Notes under the pieces: model-generated
The model's database searches: none
The model's input: the letters and a program-made list of their open reading frames with translations, nothing else
Told to the model about the DNA's origin: nothing
Made by a program: the position numbers and the translations under genes
Assembly (NCBI GenBank): GCA_020849295.1
Contig: JADLGN010000019.1
Coordinates: forward strand, 1-64,000
Source: Bacteroidia bacterium
Lineage (GTDB): Bacteria > Bacteroidota > Bacteroidia > NS11-12g > UBA9320
Length of the DNA: 64,000 nt
Direction: 5' to 3'
Shown here: piece after piece, positions 1 to 8,890 of the stretch
Layout of the letters: every line of letters starts with the position of its first letter
Position numbering within the stretch: position 1 is the first letter of the stretch

Positions 1-841
<841 letters not shown>

Positions 842-917
842 AAAAAAGTTTTGTTGAAAATTTCTCAAGAACTAATTTCTATCTTCATAGATAGGAACCC
901 GCTATTTCTTCAATACT

Positions 918-926
918 TCAAAGAAC
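918..926 (-). promoter_or_regulatory. boxA-like antitermination element in the 16S leader
   Basis: The leader between the promoters and 16S reads GTTCTTTGA on the minus strand, resembling the boxA (nut) element that bacterial rRNA leaders use to recruit Nus factors. Closer to the gene, 879-894 can form a small hairpin (CTATC/GATAG, six-base loop), possibly part of processing. The assignment rests on motif and position only. Confidence 0.4.
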
Positions 927-976
927 TTTATTTATTCTGTATTTTGAATAAAATTCTAACTTTGTTTTAGGGAGTG

Positions 977-1006
977 CAAAAGTAATATGTTTTTTAGAAC
1001 TTCAAA
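977..1006 (-). promoter_or_regulatory. rRNA operon promoter, gene-proximal (Bacteroidota type)
   Basis: On the minus strand a -33 TTTG (1003-1006) lies 18 bases before the -7 box TACTTTTG (977-984). This matches the Bacteroidota primary sigma consensus TTTG-N19-TAnnTTTG. Expected transcription start is about 971, giving a leader of roughly 130 bases before 16S. Confidence 0.75.
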
Positions 1007-1083
1007 ATTATTTTTTACTTTTTTAAAAAATATTTTTTTACTCTTTTTTTAACCTCAATAACTCAATTTCTAAAACGCGGGTG

Positions 1084-1114
1084 CAAAAGTAATACTCTAT
1101 TTTTATTTATCAAA
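1084..1114 (-). promoter_or_regulatory. rRNA operon promoter, gene-distal (Bacteroidota type)
   Basis: On the minus strand TTTG (1111-1114), a 19-base spacer and TACTTTTG (1084-1091) give a perfect Bacteroidota -33/-7 promoter. The surrounding 14 bases GTGCAAAAGTAATA (plus strand, 1081-1094) recur exactly at the proximal promoter (974-987), so the operon has two tandem promoters about 107 bases apart. The rest of 1020-1209 is T/A-rich with no gene seen. Confidence 0.8.
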
Positions 1115-1209
1115 TCTATTTCTACTTTTTTTAATTTATTTTTATAACTCACTAATATTGTGTGCTTAAATTTAATAATTAATTTTAAAAATAATGATTA
1201 TTGCAATAT

Positions 1210-2649
1210 TTATTGTTCTATAAATATCTTTCCATTGCTATATTCAATATTGTTTCCGTCAAATATTTTGTAAAAATAAATTCCAGCTTGCATTTTTTTG
1301 GCACTCAAATCAATTTCATTTTTGAAAATATTCTCTTTAAAAATGAGTTTTCCACACATATTATATATTTCTATATATGAATAATTATTTGTAGTAAGTT
1401 CAAAATTTTCAATTTTTAATCTTGAATCGCTTGAAATCGGATTTGGGTAAACGTATAGTTTTATATGTTTTTGCTCTTTTGTACTGTTAGGTTTATAGAC
1501 TATATTTAAATTATCTATAAATAATGTACTGCCTAAACCTACATAAGCTAATGAATCATCAATGTTAGAAGCAGCAAATGAGATATTAATTGTGTCGGCT
1601 ATTTCTTTGCTTTTATATTTTATTGGGATTTCAAAAAACACATAATTATTATTGCTTGGTTTTAATTTTATTATTGTATCTTCTATCAGTATTAATGTAT
1701 CTTTAATTGCATCTCTTTTGTACAAAAATATTCCTGCAATAGCTGTGTCGGGTCCTTGAGGTACATATTTATAATAACCGCTAATTTTTAACGGATTTTG
1801 TTTTACGGCTAAACCACCAACGGGGTATCTGCTATCAGTAATTCTTCCATTTGTTACAAATCCCATTATATCGCCAAATTTCATCATTACATTTTCTATC
1901 TTTAAAGCATAATTTCCACTATATTTATCTGTACTTCTTGTCAGCATTGGTTTGTTTGTTGACATAAAATTGAATGAGAACCAATTGTCAGGCTCTAAAC
2001 TTGATATTGAATTCCAGTTTTCGAAATTTCCATTTGGAAATGTTTTATTGCTCCCTACAAATGTTATGCTATCTAAATAAATAACACTTCCCGGTTTCTT
2101 TTCTAAATCAAAGTTGGAACTTGTAACTATAACTGCTATTGTATCTGCATTTCCATTTCTAAACCAATTTACCGGTATTGTATATTTTTTAAAAGATGCT
2201 TGGTTTCCTATAAAAGTAAATCTTGACATTGCTATTGTAGTGTCTTTTCTTTTAAAAAAAGTAACAAATGCACCTGTATCTCCTGGCATTTCTGAAAACT
2301 TTGCAAAAAAAGTAATAGAATCTGGTCTGCCTGTATATGTAACTCCACCTTTAATTGACTGAAAACCGGGTGTACCTATTATTAACATACCTGGTATTGG
2401 GTCTGAATTGGCTGATACTGTTTCAATTTTTACAGAAAAATTTCCTGAAACCTTATCAGTTGACTTTGTTATAGGAATTTTTACATTTTGAGAATATGCC
2501 TGCCCGTTAGAAGTCATAAATAACTTAGGTTCTTCATAAAATAATTTGTTTGTCCAGTTTTCGAAATCGTTGTTGGGAATAGACTGGCTTTGCGATTTAT
2601 TTGATAGAAAAAGGCAGAATACAAAAATGTAAAATATATTTTTTTTCAT
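1210..2649 (-). CDS. T9SS type A secreted protein with two tandem ~190-residue PCMD-like modules
   Basis: The start was placed at the ATG giving MKKNIFYIFVFCLFLSNKSQSQS, a normal signal peptide; an upstream alternative start would add 18 non-signal residues. After the signal peptide two similar modules open with a D/N-FENW motif (NNDFENW, then NGNFENW) and share segments such as STDK.SGN(F/Y)(S/A).KIE. This is typical of carbohydrate-binding-like surface modules in Bacteroidota (PCMD-like; the family name is tentative). The last ~80 residues start with YVYPNPIS and end in FIEQ, a type A T9SS C-terminal sorting domain, so the protein should cross the outer membrane and be surface-attached or released. 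It is divergent from the ECF-module gene, with about 100 bp between them. The substrate cannot be told. Confidence 0.75.
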   Translation of the reverse strand: MKKNIFYIFVFCLFLSNKSQSQSIPNNDFENWTNKLFYEEPKLFMTSNGQAYSQNVKIPITKSTDKVSGNFSVKIETVSANSDPIPGMLIIGTPGFQSIKGGVTYTGRPDSITFFAKFSEMPGDTGAFVTFFKRKDTTIAMSRFTFIGNQASFKKYTIPVNWFRNGNADTIAVIVTSSNFDLEKKPGSVIYLDSITFVGSNKTFPNGNFENWNSISSLEPDNWFSFNFMSTNKPMLTRSTDKYSGNYALKIENVMMKFGDIMGFVTNGRITDSRYPVGGLAVKQNPLKISGYYKYVPQGPDTAIAGIFLYKRDAIKDTLILIEDTIIKLKPSNNNYVFFEIPIKYKSKEIADTINISFAASNIDDSLAYVGLGSTLFIDNLNIVYKPNSTKEQKHIKLYVYPNPISSDSRLKIENFELTTNNYSYIEIYNMCGKLIFKENIFKNEIDLSAKKMQAGIYFYKIFDGNNIEYSNGKIFIEQ

Positions 2650-2717
2650 TGTAAATAAATTTAAATCTATTACAAAATTTAATATTTTAATTGATAAAAA
2701 CAAATTGGAATAAAAAG

Positions 2718-2725
2718 TATATTTG
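2718..2725 (+). promoter_or_regulatory. -7 box for the ECF-module gene cluster
   Basis: TATATTTG matches the Bacteroidota -7 consensus TAnnTTTG. The predicted start of transcription (about 2732) is roughly 17 bases before the chosen ATG at 2749. A TTG at 2691-2693 could be the -33 element but the spacing (24) is long. This supports 2749 over the upstream TTG at 2728 as the translation start. Confidence 0.5.
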
Positions 2726-2748
2726 ATTTGTCAAAACAGAAAATTATA

Positions 2749-3513
2749 ATGAAAATGAAAACTAAAATTATTCTATCTATTTTGCTTTTACTGGCATCTG
2801 TTACTTCTTTTTCTCAAAGCAGAAAATATAAAAAAAATCAGTTTGATATTTTAAAATATTCAGAAGAGCTTAATTTGACTAATGACCAAGTTGAAAGTAT
2901 TAAGAAAATTCAATCAGAAAATTTTGAAAAAAATAAAGAATTAATCAGTAAAAATGACAAATTGAAAGAAGAGATTAAATCTAATAATATTAAAATGCGT
3001 GATGATATTAAAAGTGTTTTAAATGCAGAACAAATTGATTTACTTAATAAAATTAAAAAAGATTCAGCAACTGAAATGATAAAAAAGAAAAAGGAAGTTG
3101 CCAATAAAATAAAGGATTACAGAGAAAAAAACATAAAACCTGTAATTAATGTCAAGAGAAACGATTTTGAAAATAAGCTTAGCAGCGATGAAAAAAGAAT
3201 TATAGCAGAATGTATTGCTAAACATAATGCTTTGAAAAAGTCAAAATCTGAATTTTCTGATAAAGAGTTATTAAAAGAACGCAAGCAAATATTATATAAA
3301 GAAACATCATTAGCTTTGGAACCAATTATTAATAATCATAAAACTGAGCTTGAAAAAATATATGAAGAACTTATGCCCCAAATGGAAAAATGGCATACAG
3401 ATATAGCTGAAATAAGGCGTAGCAGTAAGAAATCAGAAAAACAGAATCAGCATAAAAATAACAAAAAAAATAAGTTTGCAATAAGATTTCTGTTAAATGA
3501 AATTGAACAATAA
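2749..3513 (+). CDS. Spy/CpxP-like periplasmic protein, paralogue of the sensor-like protein at 4427-5395
   Basis: The N-terminus is a signal peptide (hydrophobic IILSILLLLASVTSFSQ). The mature protein is Lys/Glu-rich, mostly helical and probably coiled-coil, with an LTNDQ motif at about residue 45, as in the LTxxQ (Spy/CpxP/CnrX) family of periplasmic chaperones and metal or envelope-stress sensors. The C-terminal half shares a block with the product of 4427-5395: FEN(K/E)LS..EK.IIAE.I.K, followed by LEKI.EEL.P....W..DI.EI. The two are therefore paralogues flanking the sigma factor. This copy has no TM anchor after signal removal, so a soluble periplasmic role is inferred. No His/Met-rich metal site is evident. 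The ATG at 2749 fits both the signal peptide and the -7 box. Confidence 0.65.
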   Translation: MKMKTKIILSILLLLASVTSFSQSRKYKKNQFDILKYSEELNLTNDQVESIKKIQSENFEKNKELISKNDKLKEEIKSNNIKMRDDIKSVLNAEQIDLLNKIKKDSATEMIKKKKEVANKIKDYREKNIKPVINVKRNDFENKLSSDEKRIIAECIAKHNALKKSKSEFSDKELLKERKQILYKETSLALEPIINNHKTELEKIYEELMPQMEKWHTDIAEIRRSSKKSEKQNQHKNNKKNKFAIRFLLNEIEQ

Positions 3514-3538
3514 AGTAAATAATTAATAATATAATTGT

Positions 3539-4108
3539 TTGAAAAGCCTGAGCGATGAGAATATAATTGAACTCATTAAAAAAAACAGCCAACAGGCTTT
3601 TAAGATATTAATTGAAAGATACGAGAAAAAAGTGGCAAATACAGTAATTAATATGCTTGGAAAATGCGATGAGGCTGACGATGTGGGTCAGGAAGTTTTT
3701 ATCAGGTTCTATAATAATATTAATCAGTTCAAAGGAAATTCGTCACTTGGAACTTATCTTACTAGAATTGCAATAAACCTTAGTTTGAATGAGCTTAAAA
3801 GACGCCAAATAAAAAATATGCGTTATTTGTTTATAGGCAAAAGTGAAAGAGATGATGAAAAATATTTTGAAATAGCAGATAATACAAATTATGAAAACAA
3901 CAGAGAAAATACAGATTTTGTAAATAAATGTCTTCTAAAACTTGAGCCAAAAATTAGAAGTGTTATTGTGCTTAGACTTATTGAAGGTTATGACACACGC
4001 GAAACTGCCGAGATTTTAGAAATACCGCAAGGTACAGTATTGTCAAGATTAAGCAGAGGACAAGAAAAACTTAAAGATATTTTATTAAAATCAGGATACA
4101 AACCATAA
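3539..4108 (+). CDS. ECF-type RNA polymerase sigma factor (sigma-70 family)
   Basis: The 189-residue product has the two-domain ECF layout. Region 2 covers about residues 8-90, with the core-binding/-10 recognition stretch around ADDVGQEVFIRFY (46-58). Region 4 covers about 125-182, with the helix-turn-helix DTRETAEILEIPQGTVLSRLSRG. It starts with TTG: no in-frame ATG exists before conserved region 2, and this start gives the usual short lead. It lies 25 bp after the Spy-like gene and 13 bp before the small membrane protein, so the four genes 2749-5395 read as one operon. By analogy with CnrH/CnrY/CnrX-type systems it should be held inactive at the membrane until a periplasmic signal arrives; that partner logic is inferred from gene order. 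The target promoters are unknown. Confidence 0.9.
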   Translation: MKSLSDENIIELIKKNSQQAFKILIERYEKKVANTVINMLGKCDEADDVGQEVFIRFYNNINQFKGNSSLGTYLTRIAINLSLNELKRRQIKNMRYLFIGKSERDDEKYFEIADNTNYENNRENTDFVNKCLLKLEPKIRSVIVLRLIEGYDTRETAEILEIPQGTVLSRLSRGQEKLKDILLKSGYKP

Positions 4109-4121
4109 AAAAATAAAAGTA

Positions 4122-4430
4122 ATGAGCAATAAAATTACAGATAAAGAACTTGAAAATTTATTAAAACAAAACAATAACAAGGAATTTAAGCCATTTTTCA
4201 GTACAAGAGTTTTAGCAAAAATTGAAAAAAACTATTCAACGCCTATAATTGGAAATATAGTAGCAAACAGGTTATATCTACAAAGATATCTGGTTGCTGC
4301 ATGTATATTGTTTCTATTAATATTTGCATTTAGTGTGTATCAAGAAGGTAGCTTTAGTATAGAGCATTTGGTAGGGTTGGGCAGTTTTTCTGAAGAAGAT
4401 ATTATAAATTATGTAAATCCGCTAATATGA
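4122..4430 (+). CDS. Small single-TM protein, probable anti-sigma factor
   Basis: The product has 102 residues: about 70 polar cytoplasmic residues, one TM helix (YLVAACILFLLIFAFSVY, about 72-92) and a short outer tail. The cytoplasmic part contains F.PFFSTRVLAKI, a motif I associate with short Bacteroidota proteins encoded directly after ECF sigma factors. Size and topology fit a CnrY-like anti-sigma factor, not a ZAS-domain type, since no zinc-binding His/Cys motif is present. Its stop overlaps the next gene's start as ATGA, which suggests coupled, roughly equimolar production with the sensor-like protein. Function is inferred from position and topology. Confidence 0.65.
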   Translation: MSNKITDKELENLLKQNNNKEFKPFFSTRVLAKIEKNYSTPIIGNIVANRLYLQRYLVAACILFLLIFAFSVYQEGSFSIEHLVGLGSFSEEDIINYVNPLI

Positions 4431-5395
4431 AAATTAATTCATTGCTTTTGTTCTTGCTTATTTTTGGAATTGGATTTGGAGCCGGTTTTATAATTTCAGG
4501 TAGAATTACAAATAAAAAAATATCTGAAGTTAAGCATAGACAAACACCGGCAGGTTTTAAAGAAGAAATTTATAAATATATAAAACCTAAAGATAATCAA
4601 AAAAAATACCTCGACTCGGTAATTGCAGAGTATCTTCCAAAGTTGAAAAAAGAAAACGAAATAAGAATTGAATATCAAAAAAAAATAAGAGACTCACTTT
4701 TTGCTGACATTCAATCTTTATTAGACAAAAAACAAAAATCTAAATTTAAAAAATATGAAGAATCTATAATTAAACCTGAAAAAAAATTAAGTAAAAAACC
4801 TTTAACAGACACTATGGAAAATGAAAAAGGTATCAGGAAAAAATTAGAAAAATTCAGAGAAACCCTAACCCCCGATCAACAGCACAAGCTTGACAGTATA
4901 ATTGCAAAAAGAAAACATGACCTGAAAAATCCACAACTGAAAAGAGAAATTCATATTTACACAAGGCTAAATATTTTCCCTATTATATATAAGTATAGAA
5001 TAGAATTTGAAAATGAGCTTTCTGATGAAGAAAAAGAAATAATTGCTGAATTAATTGAAAAACGAAAAAACTACAGGAAAGAATTTGTTCAGTCTCAAAT
5101 AGAAGATAGCGAAACTGAAGACATGGATGAAAAAATGAAATTATTTAATATTGAATCAAGAAATGCACTTCTGATTATTGCATCAAAACATAAAGAATCA
5201 CTTGAAAAAATAGCCGAAGAATTAGCTCCACATCGCCAGCAATGGGAAAAAGATATAAATGAAATTAAAGCAAAATATATTAAAAACTATAAAGCACCGG
5301 AAAAAAAGCCACAAAAAGTAAAAGAAAAAAACATAATTGATTTTTTGCTTATAAACACAAAAAAAAATAACAAAAAAAACAGAAACAGCAGATAA
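4427..5395 (+). CDS. Membrane-anchored periplasmic Spy/CnrX-like sensor, double domain
   Basis: The N-terminal helix (LLLFLLIFGIGFGAGFIISG) is a TM anchor with no cleavage site. The rest is a long, charged helical periplasmic region. An LTPDQ motif at about residue 145 starts a second LTxxQ-like unit whose C-terminal part matches the product of 2749-3513 (FENELSDEEKEIIAEL; LEKIAEELAPHRQQWEKDINEI). The first unit (about 30-130) looks like a diverged copy. In CnrX-type systems such an anchored periplasmic protein binds the anti-sigma factor and releases the sigma factor when it senses metal or misfolding. That role is inferred here from order (sigma, TM protein, sensor) and the ATGA overlap. 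Metal ligands are not obvious, so the signal may be envelope stress rather than metal. Confidence 0.6.
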   Translation: MKINSLLLFLLIFGIGFGAGFIISGRITNKKISEVKHRQTPAGFKEEIYKYIKPKDNQKKYLDSVIAEYLPKLKKENEIRIEYQKKIRDSLFADIQSLLDKKQKSKFKKYEESIIKPEKKLSKKPLTDTMENEKGIRKKLEKFRETLTPDQQHKLDSIIAKRKHDLKNPQLKREIHIYTRLNIFPIIYKYRIEFENELSDEEKEIIAELIEKRKNYRKEFVQSQIEDSETEDMDEKMKLFNIESRNALLIIASKHKESLEKIAEELAPHRQQWEKDINEIKAKYIKNYKAPEKKPQKVKEKNIIDFLLINTKKNNKKNRNSR

Positions 5396-5400
5396 CAATA

Positions 5401-6711
5401 ATGACAAAATTAAAAACAATCAAATTTTTAACATTATCAATAATTTTTATTTCGGAAATAAGCAAAGCCCAATCATTATATTTTCCCCCAATTGGCAATA
5501 ATTCGTGGGATACTATATCGCCATCAAGACTTGGGTGGTGCAATGAAAAAATAGACAGCCTGATGAATTTTCTTGAAAAGAAAAACACTAAAGCATTTTT
5601 GATTTTAAAAGATGGAAAAATAGTAATAGAAAAATATTTTGGAACTTTTAAGCAAGATAGTATATGGTATTGGGCTTCGGCTGGCAAAACTCTTACAGCT
5701 TTTGCAACCGGAATTGCCAAACAAGAAGGGTATATAAAATTAAACGATACGAGCTCAAAATATTTAGGGAATAACTGGACAAGTTGCAATATTGCAGATG
5801 AAAACAAAATTACTGTTTGGCATCAATTGACAATGACAACCGGGCTTGATGATGGCGTAGCAGACCCATATTGTACCTTGCCGTCATGTATGAAATATAA
5901 AGCAAACGCAGGTTCTCGTTGGGCTTATCACAATGCCCCTTACACAATGTTGGACAAGGTAATAGAAAGTGCTACCGGTAAAAATCTTAATTTGTACTTA
6001 TATCAAAAGTTGATATTGCCTATAGGAATGTCGGGGCTATTTGTAAAATCAGGGTACAACAATATTTTTATGAGTAATGCAAGAACAATGGCTCGGTTTG
6101 GATTGCTAATATTAAATAAAGGAAACTGGAATGGAAATAAAATTATGACCGATACTACCTATTACAGAGAAATGACAAACACATCTCAAAACCTAAATTT
6201 ATCTTATGGCTATTTATGGTGGCTTAATGGAAAAAAATCTTTCATGGTTCCGGGCTTACAGTATGCTTTTAATTTTTATTTATTACCAAGTGCCCCGTCA
6301 GATTTAATTGCGGCATTGGGTAAAAACGGACAATTTATTAATGTTGTTCCAAGCCAAAATTTAGTATTGATACGAATGGGCAATGCCCCCGGTAGCAAAG
6401 AAGTTCCAATAGAATTTAACGATTCAATTTGGCAAAGAATAAATACTTTAAAGTGCAATTTGACTATTAATAATCTTAATTATCAAAATGAAATAAAAAT
6501 ATCTCCCAACCCTTTCAGTTCAAAAATTGCGATTGAAAATTTACCAAAAAATGTAAAGATAAAAATTGTTTCTTACGAAGGAAAAACTCTCTTTGAAGGT
6601 AAAGATTTAAATAATTTTAGCTTAGAGATACTAAATGAAGGTTTGTACTTTTTCGAATTTCAAAATTTAGATACATTTAAAACTTCTTATTTTAAGGTAA
6701 TTAAGAAATAA
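5401..6711 (+). CDS. Secreted serine hydrolase (class C beta-lactamase/PBP-like) with T9SS sorting domain
   Basis: A signal peptide (ending SKAQ) is followed by a beta-lactamase-family fold with all three catalytic elements: SxxK as S93-A-G-K96, YxN as Y176-H-N178, and a KTG-equivalent G-K308-N-G. The last ~75 residues (ISPNPFS to VIKK) form a type A T9SS sorting domain. The enzyme should therefore be exported to the cell surface, where such proteins act as esterases, D-aminopeptidases or peptide hydrolases. Antibiotic resistance cannot be inferred. It begins 5 bp after the ECF sensor gene, so it may be read through from that operon. Confidence 0.85.
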   Translation: MTKLKTIKFLTLSIIFISEISKAQSLYFPPIGNNSWDTISPSRLGWCNEKIDSLMNFLEKKNTKAFLILKDGKIVIEKYFGTFKQDSIWYWASAGKTLTAFATGIAKQEGYIKLNDTSSKYLGNNWTSCNIADENKITVWHQLTMTTGLDDGVADPYCTLPSCMKYKANAGSRWAYHNAPYTMLDKVIESATGKNLNLYLYQKLILPIGMSGLFVKSGYNNIFMSNARTMARFGLLILNKGNWNGNKIMTDTTYYREMTNTSQNLNLSYGYLWWLNGKKSFMVPGLQYAFNFYLLPSAPSDLIAALGKNGQFINVVPSQNLVLIRMGNAPGSKEVPIEFNDSIWQRINTLKCNLTINNLNYQNEIKISPNPFSSKIAIENLPKNVKIKIVSYEGKTLFEGKDLNNFSLEILNEGLYFFEFQNLDTFKTSYFKVIKK

Positions 6712-6785
6712 TTTTAATATTTTTGATAACTCATGGAAGATTGTAAAATTTTATTTTGTCAAAATGTTATAAAAAAATAAATATC

Positions 6786-7028
6786 ATGAAAACATTAAAA
6801 TTTATCACATTAGCGATTATTCTTGGAATTAGTAATTTGAGTTTTTCACAAATTGTAGTAAAAGTAAAACCAGTAAAACACAAACACAAACATATAGTGT
6901 GTGCTGTGCCAAAAACAAAAGTTGTAACTTATACAACAATAAAGCCTCATTATCGTTACGTAAAAGGTCATTGGACAATGGTTCATGGCAGAAAAGTTTG
7001 GGTAAAAGCTCATTATGTAAGATTTTAA
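6786..7028 (+). CDS. Small secreted His/Lys-rich basic protein
   Basis: The start was set at ATG 6786 (MKTLKFITLAIILGISNLSFSQ, a clear signal peptide). The mature part is only ~58 residues, strongly basic and rich in His, Val and aromatic residues: a KHKHKH cluster followed by one Cys, then YVKGHW..VHGRKVWVKAHY, which resembles the YxxGHW-type repeats of small periplasmic proteins in several phyla. The His clusters could bind metal; this is a guess. It stands alone, with 74 bp upstream and the lipoprotein gene 30 bp downstream. Confidence 0.6.
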   Translation: MKTLKFITLAIILGISNLSFSQIVVKVKPVKHKHKHIVCAVPKTKVVTYTTIKPHYRYVKGHWTMVHGRKVWVKAHYVRF

Positions 7029-7058
7029 TTTATGTTTAACCAAATAATATTTAAGAAA

Positions 7059-7925
7059 ATGAAAAAGTTAAGTTTATTATCAGTTGTGGCACTTGTGTTA
7101 TGTATGTTTTTTGTATCATGTAAAAAAGAAAAACCAACTTTAGAAACAATAGTTTCTGCTGAAGACAACTCAACTGCCGAAAGTGAGTTTTCGTCAACCT
7201 TTGACTTAGGTGACGATATTGCAACAAACGACGGAAGAGTGAAAAAAGCAGGTTCTACAATATTGCCAAATGGTGCAGTTCTTACATTTACAGATAGTTT
7301 ATTTAACGATGGAGATGGAAAAGATTTCAGTATAGATTTTGGACCTCTTGGAAGCACTGCTCCCTACGGAATGTTGTGTGGTGACGGTAGATATAGATCG
7401 GGAAAAATACATTTTTCTCTTTCAGCACCATATCTAAATGTAGGCACAATTCTAACAATTACCATTGGCGAAACCGATAATTTTTATAGTGGCAACGGAG
7501 TATTAATGACAAAAATTTCGGGAGAAAAAGTGATTACACGTACTCAATCAAACCAATATACTGTTTCAGTTTCTAACGGAAAAGCATCTAACAAAAACGG
7601 TTCAGTTACATGGAATTCAAATAGAACTGTTACCAGAACTTACGACGCAGGCCCAGGATTAATTGGCGATATATTTGAAGTGTCAGGTAGTGCATCAGGC
7701 ACAAATAGAAATGGCGAAAATTTTACTGTAACAATTGATTTGCCTTTGAAAAAGAAATTTCAGTTAGGATGTGCAAACACATTTGTTAAGGGTAAACTTA
7801 CACTTAAAAATATTGATAAAAATGATGAAATTCAGGTAGATTACGATCCATATAACAACGAAGCATGCGATAAAACTGCAAAAGCTACATATAAGGGTAA
7901 AGATTATTTTTTCACTGTAAACTAA
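7059..7925 (+). CDS. Lipoprotein of unknown function
   Basis: The start at 7059 (MKKLSLLSVVALVLCMFFVSC) gives a lipoprotein signal with lipobox FVSC, lipid on C21, followed by KKEK. The 267-residue mature part is rich in Gly, Ser, Asn and beta-prone segments (ITRTQSNQYTVSVSNGKASN, TVTRTYDAG), with conserved-looking Cys at CGDG, GCAN and EACD that could form disulfides. I do not recognise a named domain. It is probably anchored in the outer membrane. An upstream start at 7032 would add nine residues and spoil the signal. Confidence 0.65.
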   Translation: MKKLSLLSVVALVLCMFFVSCKKEKPTLETIVSAEDNSTAESEFSSTFDLGDDIATNDGRVKKAGSTILPNGAVLTFTDSLFNDGDGKDFSIDFGPLGSTAPYGMLCGDGRYRSGKIHFSLSAPYLNVGTILTITIGETDNFYSGNGVLMTKISGEKVITRTQSNQYTVSVSNGKASNKNGSVTWNSNRTVTRTYDAGPGLIGDIFEVSGSASGTNRNGENFTVTIDLPLKKKFQLGCANTFVKGKLTLKNIDKNDEIQVDYDPYNNEACDKTAKATYKGKDYFFTVN

Positions 7926-7957
7926 AAAATTAGCTGATTTAAATTATTTCTCAGCTA
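7924..7957 (-). terminator. Possible intrinsic terminator of the methyltransferase gene
   Basis: TAGCTGA (7931-7937) and TCAGCTA (7951-7957) can pair around a 13-base loop. On the minus strand the stem is followed by a run of Us (complement of 7924-7930). It overlaps the last codons of the methyltransferase gene. The stem is short and AT-rich, so this is weak. Confidence 0.35.
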
Positions 7958-8636
7958 TCATACAACAAGTTTTCAACTGTACTTTTTGCCCCATCATTTC
8001 AACCTGACGCTCGTTTATTATTATTTTATTTAAGTAATTAAAGTTGTTTTTTTCGAGTAAATTCTTCCATTCATCTTCGTCGTAAAGTATTTCCCAATAT
8101 TTTGTATAAGGCAATTTTGACAAGCAATCTTTTGTCCTAAAACAAGTATAAAATTTACCGCCGGGCTTTAATACCCTGTAAATTTCTCGTAAATTTTCAG
8201 AGGGATTTTCCCAAAAATAAATAAGATTAATGCAGAAAATTTTATCATAAATTCCAGTTTCAAATGGCATAGCATTGCTTGAACAATATAATAATTCTAA
8301 TCTATCATCGTCTATTAATTCTTCATTATACTCTCTTGCTGAATTAATCATAGATTCAGAAAAATCAACACCCGAAACTTTTATATTTTTTGTTTTCTTA
8401 AATAATTTTTCAAAAAATCTACCATTACCAAATCCAATTTCAAGAATTTTTTCGCCACCTTGCAAATCAAGAATATCTATAATTTTATCATAAAGATTAT
8501 TATTTGCTTTATTCATTAATAAGCCAAATTTTTCAGCACTGCTTCCTGAAGGTTGTCTTAATTGACGGGCTATATGTTTTGAATTAGGTATTAAGCCAAC
8601 CCACAAAAGAATTTTTCTTAAAAAGCCCTGATTCAT
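7944..8636 (-). CDS. Class I SAM-dependent methyltransferase, small-molecule type
   Basis: The 230 residues contain the SAM-binding motif I GGEKILEIGFGNGRF (about 60-74), an acidic motif II region (KVSGVDFSESMI), motif III-like NAMPFETGIYDKIFCINLIYFW and post-motif YRVLKPGGKFY. This is the Methyltransf_11/UbiE-like pattern. The substrate is unknown; the family includes quinone, lipid and natural-product methylases. It converges on the lipoprotein gene with an 18-bp gap. Confidence 0.8.
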   Translation of the reverse strand: MNQGFLRKILLWVGLIPNSKHIARQLRQPSGSSAEKFGLLMNKANNNLYDKIIDILDLQGGEKILEIGFGNGRFFEKLFKKTKNIKVSGVDFSESMINSAREYNEELIDDDRLELLYCSSNAMPFETGIYDKIFCINLIYFWENPSENLREIYRVLKPGGKFYTCFRTKDCLSKLPYTKYWEILYDEDEWKNLLEKNNFNYLNKIIINERQVEMMGQKVQLKTCCMIAEK

Positions 8637-8873
8637 TAAATTTATACTTTATTAAATATTGTTAAAAGAAGTTATATGAGTGTTTTTTCGAATTTGTTTT
8701 AAAGTATTTTATTGCAAAATAAATAATAAAATATTATACAAATAAGATTTTGTTTAATTTTATTATCATGTATATATTTTTTCGCTGTTTGAAATCGTAA
8801 AACTAATGTTTTTACTGGAAACTGGCGATAGTTCGTATGCTAAAAATAACAAATCTGCGTAAAATATACCGAC
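8637..8873. other. AT-rich intergenic region, no gene seen
   Basis: This lies between the methyltransferase gene and the left border repeat of the R-M island. The only GC-richer stretch is around 8818-8840 (ACTGGCGATAGTTCGTATGC), close to the border repeat, which may belong to the island's edge. No convincing open frame on either strand. Confidence 0.5.
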
Positions 8874-8889
8874 TGTTACCAGCCGTAGT
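8874..8889. repeat. Left inverted repeat bordering the restriction-modification island
   Basis: TGTTACCAGCCGTAGT occurs here, and its inverted copy ACTATGGCTGGTAACA is at 10857-10872. The pair matches at 15 of 16 positions. The repeats enclose exactly the endonuclease/methyltransferase pair. No transposase lies between them. Confidence 0.65.
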
Positions 8890-8890
8890 T

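Noticed and set aside
5401-6711. Antibiotic resistance beta-lactamase
   Set aside because: The SxxK/YxN pattern is shared by many esterases and peptidases, and the T9SS sorting domain argues for a general surface hydrolase.
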